Part shown: positions 12,646-21,541 of the stretch, in pieces
Layout of the letters: each line of letters begins with the position of its first letter
How positions within the stretch are numbered: the stretch's first letter is position 1
NCBI GenBank assembly: GCA_026874595.1
Contig: CM049306.1
Coordinates: 59,652,019 to 59,716,018, forward strand
DNA: 64,000 nt
Direction: 5' to 3'
Source of the DNA: Sipunculus nudus
Taxonomy: Eukaryota; Annelida; Sipuncula; Golfingiida; Sipunculidae
Position numbers and translations under genes: made by a program
The notes under the pieces: generated by a model
Told to the model about the DNA's origin: nothing
The model's database searches: none
The model's input: only the letters and a program-made list of their open reading frames with translations

Positions 12646-13357
12646 ATTTGATGCATTTTCGATTATGATAAAGTAAATTTATCTGAGCGTTATCACAATA
12701 AACATATTTTGTTCTATATCAGAACCCAGCAGTTTACTGAGCACCTGATCGCGACGGACTTTGTTCCCCGTCCATTTTCAGAAAATGCTGGAAGCCCTGG
12801 AGCGACACTTGCATTTTATCCGACATCTGAGTAAGTTTTATCTGTTATTCTAATAAAAATGATCAGCTGAATAAACCTCAATGTTATACTAATGGTAGCG
12901 TCATCCCCCGATAAATTAATATCGTGAAATACAATTCAGTCTAAGACCTCAGGTTATCTTAAATTGTATTTAAAAAGTATTTACAAAAGTTTATAAATTG
13001 TGTATTTTTAAAAAAAAATGTGCTATTATTGGGGAATGCACGTGTATCGGCACCTGTAGTTATGTATAAAATAAGATAGCAAATTTAAAAAGTTAAATAG
13101 TTACATTTAAATTTAACAGCACCAGTGGTAGAGCCTGGATTTCCGCATCTGGTGATGACGATGGTCGGGCTTACGTACTGGAACCCGGCCAGGAAGACTG
13201 GAGTTACACCAAGAAGCTGATTTATGATGCGGGCGAGGGTAACATTATCGGAGGGGTCAGGGCATTCGATGCTGACCAGGACGGTCTGACGGAGTTGTTC
13301 GTGCCGTCTTACTCCGGCGGGAAAATCCTCGTGTACACATACCAACAGACAAATTAA
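2975..13357 (+). CDS. FG-GAP/VCBS-type beta-propeller protein gene (5' end missing)
   Basis: Five exons join in phase with GT-AG boundaries: 2975-3208, 4079-4314, 7601-7749, 12723-12830 and 13120-13357. They encode about 320 residues ending in TAA at 13355-13357, which overlaps an AATAAA signal at 13356-13361. Calcium-loop motifs of the DxDxDG type occur in exon 1 (DMDMDG), exon 3 (DLNNDG followed by RRELLVPA) and exon 5 (DADQDG followed by LTELFVP). These are hallmarks of FG-GAP blades as in integrin-alpha-like propellers. The likely product is a secreted or surface calcium-binding propeller, but no enzymatic residues or transmembrane segment are seen and the function is unknown. The first exon, which should carry the start and any signal peptide, was not identified; the seen part begins mid-codon. 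A broken paralogue lies at 21077-27628. Confidence 0.82.
3285..3960 (-). repeat. B-family repeat fragment in FG-GAP intron 1
   Basis: Reverse-strand copy of the B family. The 3' tail (TTTCAGCTTAGCTGACC), a degenerate GTCCGTCGGGCCGACCG microsatellite part and the characteristic ACACAAATCGTAACCG segment lie in order, followed by more diverged sequence. It occupies most of the intron between exons A and B. Confidence 0.65.
4079..4314 (+). CDS. FG-GAP gene, exon B
   Basis: The acceptor is TTTTCCAG at 4078 and the donor is GCAAG^GTTGGT at 4314/4315. The 236 nt continue exon A in phase (split glycine) and read GMFTEMVWFKHPPAPEN and, later, TLTAGGQTYDVIFTSG. Its pseudogene counterpart is at 24757-25703, where it is split by an inserted element. 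Confidence 0.85.
4315..7600. other. FG-GAP intron between exons B and C
   Basis: No coding exon was recognised. Contents include a G9 tract near 4986, a short (ACGG)3 stretch near 6024 followed by two copies of a B-family-like tail (6061-6290), and, at about 6780-6910, a dispersed repeat with a reverse-orientation relative at about 28095-28210. Two TGACGTCA-type sites occur near 6528-6575, of unknown relevance. Confidence 0.5.
6061..6290 (+). repeat. 115-bp tandem duplication carrying a B-family tail
   Basis: Two imperfect copies with a period of about 115 bases begin ATACCGGG at 6061 and 6176. Each contains AGTCAGACGTCAGCTG followed by GCTAAAA and then GGGTTCCCTTAACTTGC. The GTCAGCTG-GCTAAAA portion matches the 3' tail of the B family, and (ACGG)3 lies just upstream. 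Confidence 0.7.
7601..7749 (+). CDS. FG-GAP gene, exon C (canonical FG-GAP motif)
   Basis: The acceptor is CCATAACAG at 7600 and the donor TTTTAG^GTAATT at 7749/7750. The 149 nt follow exon B in phase 0 and contain the clearest calcium-binding loop, LTDLNNDGRRELLVPATS, and end FEIPDDF plus a split Arg. No counterpart was found in the downstream pseudogene. Confidence 0.87.
8225..11275. mobile_element. Putative 3-kb inverted-repeat element in intron C-D
   Basis: A stretch at about 8247-8290 (reading TGGAAGTCCGAAGCCGGAAG) recurs in reverse complement at about 11233-11275 (CGGAAGTCCGAAGTCGGAAG). Shorter inverted matches built on AACTCGGAAGTC occur at about 8450-8525 and 11030-11080. This suggests a large element with inverted subterminal repeats. 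No target duplication or transposase was identified, and the interior is AT-rich with no credible protein. The (TA)25 tract at 10467-10516 lies inside. Confidence 0.45.
10467..10516. repeat. (TA)n microsatellite
   Basis: About 25 uninterrupted TA units. Confidence 0.97.
11573..11624 (+). repeat. 25-bp tandem duplication
   Basis: Two adjacent copies of a 25-base unit, CTCAGTTCATCTAAAATCGA followed by CGTTT. Confidence 0.9.
11749..12060 (+). mobile_element. hAT-like element end fragment
   Basis: Starts CAGGGCTGGGTAACG and continues with repeated TTGCGATA-type phrases, a sequence style seen at the ends of many animal hAT elements. No matching right end was found, so it is probably truncated. 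Confidence 0.35.
12600..12641. repeat. (T)42 homopolymer next to exon D
   Basis: An uninterrupted run of about 42 T ends 81 bases before the exon D acceptor. Long C and G runs lie just upstream at about 12361-12400. Such runs may be miscounted in assembly. Confidence 0.9.
12723..12830 (+). CDS. FG-GAP gene, exon D
   Basis: The acceptor is TTCTATATCAG at 12722 and the donor TCTGA^GTAAGT at 12830/12831, a near-perfect consensus. The 108 nt encode TQQFTEHLIATDFVPRPFSE and end LAFYPTSE (split codon). The pseudogene keeps an equal-length version at 26815-26922. Confidence 0.87.
13120..13357 (+). CDS. FG-GAP gene, terminal exon E
   Basis: The acceptor is ATTTAACAG at 13119. The frame runs 238 nt to TAA at 13355-13357. 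It contains GDDDGRAYVLEPGQEDW and the calcium loop FDADQDGLTELFVPSYSGG, then a short C-terminal strand. AATAAA at 13356-13361 overlaps the stop codon, so the 3'UTR is probably only a few tens of bases. Confidence 0.88.
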
Positions 13358-13468
13358 TAAAAGCTTGATTAGTTATACTTTATTTTTCAACTATATGTAG
13401 AAATATGTTCTGTAAAACAATCTCTGTCTCTTAGAAAAAGCTTTGGAAATGAAGTGCAACTGTTTTAA

Positions 13469-16400
13469 AACAAGTGACCCATGGGTCATGACGCTCAGCT
13501 GACTGGGAAGAGATTCGCAAAAGGAAATTTTATCATCAGAATGGTAGTATATACCCATTCAACTGAAGCATCAAACAGATTAACCAACAGGCCAAGATTT
13601 AGTCTGTATTTATATATCTCAAAAATAGAGAAAAATGTGTAAACTTTTAAAACTAGAATACGGGTAACCAACAAGTGACTACATGTATCTGCCAAAATCG
13701 GATAGTGAGGCATGGATTGAGTGGCAAGGGGAAATAGAGTGAGGTATGTTGCATATTAGCATGGATGTCTGCAGCCTAAATGTGTATGTAGGTTGTGCCA
13801 CCTACCATAAATCCAGAAAGCTGTCCAAGTTGTATACACCTGCAAAATTTTAGGCAGAAAAGTCAAACCACTACATGTATATGAGCGATTTTTGCCCATG
13901 GCAGACAAACAGACAAACACTGTGCAAAAATCTTTGCAGGTAACCCTTCCAGTTTTGTGTATGATAAAGACCTATGTGAGATCTAAACACATGCACAATT
14001 TTGGCCCAATCGGTCAAATGGTTCCTGAGATATGAGCTTGGATGTGTGCAGCGTTAACTAGAATGTAGGTGGCGCCACCTGTCATAAAATCAAGAAAGCT
14101 GTCCACGATGTATAAACCTGCAAAATTTTAGGCAGTTATGTCAAACCACTACAGAGAAATGAGTGATTTTAGGCCACGGCAGACTAACAGACAGACGCTG
14201 TGCAAACATTGTTACAGGTGGCGCCACCATTTTTTGTGTATGTTACAGAGCTATCAAAGGGCTACATTTGTATAAATTTTATTTCCTGATCGGTCAAACG
14301 GTTCCCAAGATATAAGCTTGGATGTCATCAGCGTGAACGTGAACGTAGGTGGCGCCACCTGTCATAAAATCAAGAAAGCTATCCTGGATGTATACGCATG
14401 ACGAATTTCAGGTGAATTAGTCAATTCACTGCAGAGATATGAGTGATTTTAACCCAAGGCAGATGAACAGATGGACACTGTGCAAACATGGTTACAGGTG
14501 GCGCCACCATTTTTTGTGTATGTTATAAAGCAATCCAAGGGCTACATTTGTATCAATTTTATTTCCTGATCGGTCAAACGGTTCCCGAGATATGAGGGTT
14601 TATGAGTGGAAACAGACCCACAAATGGACACTGGATAGAGAGGAAAGGTCAGAGGTCAACGCATATTGGTTAGGCACCAGTTCACATGTGACCCGATAAT
14701 AGGTGTAAGTTTGGGAAAAATCGGTCCATTAGTCTCCGAGGAGCTCTCTGGAAACGAACGCCGCCGCGGTGGAGGAACTCGGTCAAAAACATAGTATCCG
14801 CAAAACTTCGTTTTGGCGGATACAAAAATACAGGTGGCTCCACCAGTCTGCAGAAACTAATAAAAACACTTAATGGTCAATATCCATGCAAAACATCATG
14901 GTGATCTCTGCATTAGTTGTTCAGATACTTCAGTTTTTGTATCAAATTGTCCATTATTCTGAGGGATACTTCAGAGTCCTATAGCTTGAAGGATATGGGT
15001 AACAGAGACCTAATTTCAAGTTTCCACAGGCACCTTTCATGGGCCTCCTTGCATGACAAGAATGAAGATTCTAGGTCCAGTTGTTGCGATTTGTACCCTG
15101 TTGACAGATAACCACATCTTTAAAGGTCTCAAAAAAAAGAAAAAAATTCGTAAAAATTTGAAAAAAAAATAGAGGTGGCACACCCAGTCTGCAGAAACAG
15201 ATGGAACAGCTCATGATCAATATGTATGCTGAAAATCATGACCATCAGTGTTGTAGTTATTGAAATACTGCAGTTTTTGTATCAAATTTTCCATTATTCT
15301 GGGGGGGGGGGGGGTATTTTGGACCCATACAGCTTAAAGAATATGGGTAACAGAGACCTAATTTCAAGTTTCCATGGAGACTTTTCATGGGTCTCCCTGT
15401 GTGTCAAGAATGAAGATTCTTGGTCGAGTTTTTATGATTTGTGCCCTGTTAACAGATGTTCATATCTTTGAAGGTCTCAAAAATACAGAAAAATTTCGTA
15501 AAAAAAAAACGAACAAATACAGGTGATGCCACCAGTCTGCAGAAACTTATGAAACACTCCATGATCAATATCCATGCAAACAATTATGGTTATCTCTGCA
15601 TTAGTTGATCAGATACTTTAGCTTTTGTATCAAATTTTCCATTATTCTGAGCTGTACTTTGGAGTGCCATAGCTCAAAGGATATGGGTAACAGAGACCAA
15701 ATTTCAGGTTTCCATGGAGACTTATCATGGGTCTCCCTGTGTGTCAAGAACGAAGATTCTAGGTCCAGTCGTTACGATTTGTACCCTGTTGACAGATAAC
15801 TACATCCTTAAAGGTCTCAAAAATGGAGAAAACAATTCGTGAACATTGAAAAATACAGGTGGCGCCACCAGTCTGCACAAACTGATGAAACATCTCATGA
15901 TCAATATGTATGTCGAAAATCATGACCAACAGTGATGTAGTTAATGAGATATTGAAGTTTTTGTATGAAATTTTTGACTATTCTGGGGGGTAATTTTGGG
16001 CCCCATAGCTCGAAGGATATGGGTAACAGAGACCTAATTTCTGGTGTCCATGGAGACTTTTCATAGGTCTCCCTGTGTGTCAAGAATGAAGATTCTTGGT
16101 CGAGTTTTTATGATTAGTGCCCTGTTAACAGATGTTCATATCTTTAAAGGTCTCAAAAATGGAGGAAAAAATCGTAAAAAATCAAACAGTACAGGTGGCG
16201 CCACCAGTCTGCAGGAACTGATCGAACATCTCATGATCAATATGTATGCCAAAAATGAAGACCATCAGTGATATAGTTATTGAAATATTGAAGTTTTTGT
16301 ATGAAATTTTTTACTATTCTGGGGGGTACTTTGGGGCCCCATAGCTCGAAGGATATGGGTAACAGAGACCTAATTTCTGGTTTCCAAGGAGATTTTTCAT

Positions 16401-16883
16401 GGACCTCTCAGTGTGTCAAGAATTAAGATTCTAAGTCCAGTCTATATGATTTGTGCCTTGTTAACAGATGTTCACATTTTTAAAGGTCTCAAAAATAGAG
16501 AAAAAAATTCGTAAAAAATCGAAAAATACAGGTGGCGCCACCAGTCTGCAGGAAGTGATGTAACATCTCATGATCAATATGTATGCCAAAAATCATGACC
16601 ATCAGTCAAGTAGTTAATGAGATATTGAAGTTTTTGTATGAAATTTTTGACTTTTCTGGGGGGTACTTTGGGGCCACATAGCTCGAAGGATATGGGTAAC
16701 AGAGACCTAATTTCTGGTTTCCAAGGAGATTTTTTATGGACCTCTCAGAATCCCAAGTTACAAGGTTCTAGGTCCAGCGGTTACGATTTGTGCCTGGTTA
16801 ACGGACGGACAGACGGACAGACGGACGACGGACAAAGAGTGATCTCTATAGCTCAGATGACTTTCAGTCAGCTGAGCTAAAAA
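13469..16883 (+). repeat. B-family element with internal ~337-bp tandem repeats
   Basis: Starts AACAAGTGACCCATGGGTCA with the subterminal motif GCTCAGCTGAC near 13494-13504. It contains about six monomers of roughly 337-349 bp, each with a CAGGTGGCGCCACCAGTCTG core (near 14831, 15171, 15520, 15856, 16192, 16529). It ends with a GGACGGACAGACGG microsatellite (16800-16836) and the hairpin tail AGCTCAGATGACTTTCAGTC followed by AGCTGAGCTAAAAA. This is the structure described for bivalve pearl/CvA-type elements, now usually viewed as non-autonomous Helentron relatives. An A-family element interrupts the first monomer at 13653-14825. No protein is encoded. Confidence 0.8.
13653..14825 (+). repeat. 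A-family element inserted into the B element
   Basis: Starts ACTAGAATACGGGTA and ends CATAGTATCCGCAAAACTTC followed by GTTTTGGCGGATACAA, a potential hairpin. Its interior has monomers of about 280 bp carrying AGGTGGCGCCACCTGTCATA (near 13785, 14065, 14345). The B-family monomer is cut after ...TAAACTTTTAAA and resumes AAAATACAGGTGGC on the other side, so the A element was inserted later. No protein is encoded. Confidence 0.8.
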
Positions 16884-17825
16884 TTATATAACATGCCTTT
16901 TATTTTGTCTAGTGTGTCCCATTGTATGTCTACCCTTAGATTTGTGCAACATTACCGTCAGCTTACAAATGATGGAAGGAAGCTTTCCTAGACTTTGCAA
17001 TTATGTCACATAAAAAAGCCTTAAATATAAGACAATCCATTTACTCGTTAAACACTGTAGACCAAGAAGCAATATGAACTAAATAACTACCATATCTGTT
17101 TATTATCATGTAACGAAACTTTATTACGCCCAAATGAACACTGGACATCACCAAAGTACATTGTGTGGTATTTATCGGTGAAATATTACTTACTCAACAA
17201 GATAATTGGAAAACGATGTGTATTTATCGAGTTTTGGAGAAGTAACTGAAAATAGTAGGAGTTACTAACGGACGTCAAAAGTCATAAACAAGTGTGAACA
17301 TAAGACATGTTTTACTTGATTTTAGGATATTACGGAATTGTGATCACCACGGATAATGGTTAGTAAAATATTTCATATTCATTTCTTTAATGTTTTCTTT
17401 AAAATCATTCTCATTGATTTATGGCTTGCATGAAGTGATGGTGTCTTAGTGCGTCTCAGAACGATATAAGAAGGACCCCACAGGAAGCGGCTAAGACATT
17501 GTGTCTATATATTCTTAACATTAGTGAAATTAGTTGTGTGTATGTATTTAGTTGTGTGTAGTTAATATTATTGGCAGTTCATAAACTTATGAAAAGTAAT
17601 CAAATACTGTGTAAATACACTTTGATTAAGAGACGGACTCAAAAGAGGATTTAGAATTTCGCTGCTTTTAAAGGCAAGGATTTTTTACATATTTTTTTCG
17701 GAGATAACCGGCTTCATATTTTGATGCTAGCTTAACTCAAAGTATATGTATATACCCTATGCAGAATTCCATTTCTTGTTTCGGACTGCGTGACAGGGCA
17801 GTATAACATGCTTCCTCTCATTTTA
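16884..17825. other. No gene seen
   Basis: AT-rich intergenic sequence between a repeat element and a SINE. No conserved coding stretch or repeat boundary recognised. Confidence 0.55.
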
Positions 17826-18115
17826 TATAACGGTGTTAATCAGGCCAGGTGACTACTTCACCTGTGGGCCCTGGATGTTTAATCGTCCCCATTGCTGGGT
17901 CATACCATCGAGGAACCCGCCAAAGGCTCGGTCGCTTTTGAGTGAAACACGGCCGTAAAGCACGACCTCCTCATTAAGCCTGCAGAGCGCGCCCCCCCCC
18001 CCCCCCCCCATAGGTTGGCACCGACCGTGAAAAATCTCACCGTCCCGGGTGACTTTTTGAACTCACGATCTCCCGACTTTGAGTCCTGTGCTTTTACCCC
18101 TGAGCCACAGAAGCA
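17826..18115 (-). mobile_element. tRNA-derived SINE
   Basis: On the reverse strand the head reads TGTGGCTCAGGGGTAAAAGC and then AGATCGTGAGTTCAAA, with A-box-like and B-box-like segments spaced as in a tRNA gene. A body of about 200 bases follows, broken by an 18-20 base C run near 17993-18010. The tRNA-like part has no acceptor-stem partner, so it is a SINE head and not a working tRNA gene. Family not named. Confidence 0.7.
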
Positions 18116-18198
18116 AGTTTAAAAGGCAAAGGATTACGTAGACAAATACTGAAAGAAACTATGGATGTTTCCAGTTATTAATGATTCCAGTTAATCTA

Positions 18199-18406
18199 CA
18201 GGGGCGGATCCAGGATATAGGAAAAGGGGGGCTCCAACCAAGGAGGACTAATGAAAAACCTAAAAAAATCACCAGGTTAAAAAAAAAGGGGGGGGGTCCA
18301 GGCCGCGAAATTTTGTCTTAAACCCTTTAAAAAAGCTTGCAGTGGTTGAAAAAAAAGGGGGGGGGGGTTCCGGCCCCCCTGGACCCTTCCCCTGAATCCG
18401 CTTTTG
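18199..18406. mobile_element. Short hAT-type MITE
   Basis: Starts CAGGGGCGGATCCAGG and ends with CCTGAATCCGCTTTTG, an imperfect inverse of the start. The interior is poly-A/poly-G-rich. CAGGGGCGGATCC ends are typical of small hAT derivatives in invertebrates. No clean 8-bp target duplication could be confirmed. Confidence 0.5.
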
Positions 18407-19139
18407 ATCTATTGGCTCGACGAATTATCTGTCACTGGTATATTAAGTGTTAAGTTTAAGACAACTACTCGCTTGAAGCCTGCGTCGTATGGAGGACCGG
18501 CGTATATACAGGGAGTGAGGAGTTATTTCCAGTATCAATATCTGGGTCAAAATGTTTCGTGGGTGGAAACTCTGAGGTCACTCAGAGGGCAAATCCATTG
18601 ATTACAATTTTTTCTTCTTCTTTTTATTTTCTTTTCTTTCTTGTTACATCTCATATTAAAAACTACGAATACTTTACACAGTCAAGGTTCAAGGAATTTG
18701 TGTAAAGCGCAGCTGAGCCAGGGAATAAAACAGGTGTAATGAAGATAGGGCATATATATTTAACCTTATTGATATATAAACATATATAAATCTAAACGAC
18801 GGCGTCCGTTTGTGTTGATTCCAAAGTATATATACTAGCTAGCACGTTATCGTTATATATTACATTTTATATAATATTACATATATATTATATAAACCAA
18901 CATGTATCGCATCTATCCTGTGATTTTGGTAATAGGTTTGACCATTGCCGACTGGACACTGCGTCGGAGCTGAAAATGTCCAACCCAGGTTTTACAAATG
19001 TTTTTATCCATGAAGACCCTTAAACCCCACAAAGAAAGTATATAGTCTTCTGGTAAGGTCATTTAACATAGCGCCGTTATCCCGAGAGGATCTGTTCGTG
19101 TAATGGTATATTGGAGAAAATCCTCGACAATTTGAAGCT

Positions 19140-19675
19140 TACGTCGCCGCAGTCTCTTATGTCAGCATTTGAATGTCCTCGGGAGCCAAGTTAGATACCA
19201 GATAAATTCAGTATAATGACAAAAATCGGCGAAACTTCTAAAGAAGCTACTGATTTTCACGCTGCCTGCTTTGACCGTTTATTATGCATTTAAACACCAG
19301 GTTGTGCACATGGGCCTGTCTGCTTAAGAAAATCCTGATGTGACTATCAGCCAACCAAATGCAAGTCAACAAACACTCGACAGGCATCAGGCTCCGCCCA
19401 GAAACCACGTGTGGAGCAATTCTCGCTGAGCCTTTGGCCTGTTCAAACGGTCGCCGGGGCGATGAGCTATCACTCAAAACGAAATGAACAACATTGGCTT
19501 CGTGTATTCCTCGCTTGGCTGGTAATCCGTTTTGCTTCCAGCACAGAGTCTCATCTGATTGGACCAAAATACAATGCTCCCCTCTGGTGTAGAGATTCAG
19601 GATACAAGGTCATAACAAACAACGCTTACGATATAGGTAGTTGGCCTATTGGTAAAGCGCTGTGGAAAGAGCGTA
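19140..19675 (-). mobile_element. MITE related to the one at 24855-25559 (reverse orientation)
   Basis: Right end ...TGTGGAAAGAGCGTA at 19675. The body is a reverse-complement relative of the 24855-25559 element: both share GGGGAGCATTGT-like, CTCATCTGATTGGACC-like and GGTAAAGCGCTGTG segments. The proposed left end, TACGTCGCC at 19140, and the flanks TTTGAAGCT / TTTGACACT (imperfect 9-bp duplication) are less certain. Open frames on both strands here look fortuitous. Confidence 0.7.
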
Positions 19676-19857
19676 TTTGACACTGAATCGCCACAATGTA
19701 CAAATCGTGACGATTCATGGTCGGTCAAGTGGGAAAATCCAACACGATGAACATGTTTATAATGGAATCTCATGAACTTTTCAGGGCTTTTTGATAAAGG
19801 GGATAAGGAAGAATCGATTAGATTTTGGTGTGGATCCACCAATCCAGCATCTTTAAA

Positions 19858-20865
19858 AGCCCCTGTCACATTAGCATTGCGTGGGCCGCACGGGCTTGTT
19901 GCGTGCCTGAATTTTGTTGCACGCAGGAAAAATTCTGCAGGCAGGCCAAGATTTGGGTGGGTTTCGCGAGGAACTTGCCTGTTGGATGCGTGGAACCTAC
20001 GTGGGCCTTGCGTGTGCTCCGTGTGACACGCGGGCCAGGCACGTGAGAATTTACAGACAGCTCCGGGCCACATACGGGCACTGCGGGTTACCTGCGTGCG
20101 AGTTACGTGACACCTGCGTGGGAGTTGCCTGCAAGGCGCGAGGGTTGCGCGTGCCTGTAGCGGTCATATAAATGCAGGTCGGGTGACGAGGTCATCACTT
20201 TTTAGTCATATGTCATTGTGTTAAGATGACCCGTCGGTCATCCAAGAAGCGGGCCAAGGGGGGTAAGGGCCGAGATAGCTCTCCTTTCAAAACCAGCCTA
20301 ACAACTGAAGGAATTCCTCTGATGGGACTATTTTTTATGGCAGTGGTAGTCGTAGAATGCCCGCAACTTGTCCGCAGCCAGCCCTCTGATTACCAGCAGG
20401 AAGGCAGTAACTGGCCCTCAACATGCCCTCACTTTCCTTGTATACCTCGCTCCATGCCCGCAGAAATGACGGCCTACACGCAGGTTGGCAGTATCAACAC
20501 CGTTCCTAGCCAGCAAAACGAACGCTCCATGCCCGCATCTGACACGCGCTGGCGCGAAATTGCCACAGGTCCACGGTCAACCTACATTCTTCAAGCGGTA
20601 AAACTGTCTGTGACTTGCGGCCGCTACCGGCCTCTTGCTGGGGTTCTGCGTGGACTCTGCGGGCAAACGCATGCAACTTACCCGGAACAAGTTTTGAGCA
20701 TGTTCAATACTTAACTGCCGGCAATTCGGACTTCCGTGCGCACCTGCGGGCAAGTCGGAGTAAGAAACGGGCGAGATACTGCCAGGTCCGTGCCAACTGC
20801 GGGGAGCTGCGGGCAGCAAAAATTGTCACCCGTAAGTTGCACGCAGTACTAATGTGACAGGGGCT
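19858..20865 (+). mobile_element. 1-kb TIR element containing a 162-codon ORF
   Basis: Perfect 17-bp terminal inverted repeats, AGCCCCTGTCACATTAG at 19858 and its reverse complement ending at 20865, are flanked by AAA on both sides (possible 3-bp target duplication). Subterminal sequence is GC-rich and full of TGCGGGC/CGTGGG-type words, unlike the AT-rich surroundings. A 3-bp duplication would fit PIF/Harbinger-like elements, but this is a guess. The element contains one longer open frame (20226-20714), described separately. Confidence 0.85.
20226..20714 (+). CDS. 162-residue ORF of unknown function inside the TIR element
   Basis: Starts MTRRSSKKRAKGGKGR, a strongly basic N terminus that could bind nucleic acid or act as a nuclear localisation signal. 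A short hydrophobic stretch follows (about residues 32-44), and the rest is polar with no recognised domain or transposase triad. Overlapping frames are open on both strands in this GC-rich element, so the frame may be a chance opening. It is listed because it is the longest frame centred in the element and has a sensible start. Confidence 0.25.
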   Translation: MTRRSSKKRAKGGKGRDSSPFKTSLTTEGIPLMGLFFMAVVVVECPQLVRSQPSDYQQEGSNWPSTCPHFPCIPRSMPAEMTAYTQVGSINTVPSQQNERSMPASDTRWREIATGPRSTYILQAVKLSVTCGRYRPLAGVLRGLCGQTHATYPEQVLSMFNT

Positions 20866-21541
20866 AAATGATTCTTAGAGCATCATCAAGGAATATTCAC
20901 AAATGTACAGTCACTTATGCACAAATGAAACTGGGAATATGGGCCGAATAAGTAAATGCAAACACATGGCGGAGGCTGGCATTTTAAATGCAGATTTCTA
21001 GATTTTTTTAAAGTTCAGATAAGTATCCAGTATTGTTAAACGTTTCTAGTTTTTTTTTTTGTTTTTTTTTTTCAAGAGGATGTATTTAGTCCCGAGCAGC
21101 TTTCAGCCTCCTCTGAAGGATGACGGGGCTCTGAACATCATGGATGTCTCTAATTGGGACCTTTCTGTGACCTTTGACAATTCAACAACCCTTGACCCCA
21201 CTCTGTGGTTCTACCATCGGATCATCTGGATGGGTATGGATATGGATGGAAGGAAAGACGCCTTTTCATGCCCGGCGGAACAACGAAGCTGGCTGGAAAT
21301 CTTAAAAAATAGTTCAATACAGATAATTTTAATTTGCCTTTTGTTTCGATTTTATATTTCACACACCTCACAAAACCTCCTGGAAAGAAAGATTTTTTTT
21401 CAGTAAATTTGAGATACCCGTTAAACCTTCGTCATCAAAACACTATAAACATTGATATCTCATGTCAAACCAGACGGACCATGCAGAGGCTTCAAATGAA
21501 GATAAGCTTGAAGAAAAACAGGCCTATACAACCGTATCAGG

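Noticed and set aside
18052-18112. A tRNA gene on -
   Set aside because: A-box and B-box-like parts exist but the acceptor stem does not close and a long SINE body follows.
19597-20073. 158-residue open frame on -
   Set aside because: It spans the end of one transposable element, flanking DNA and the start of another, so it cannot be an ancestral gene.
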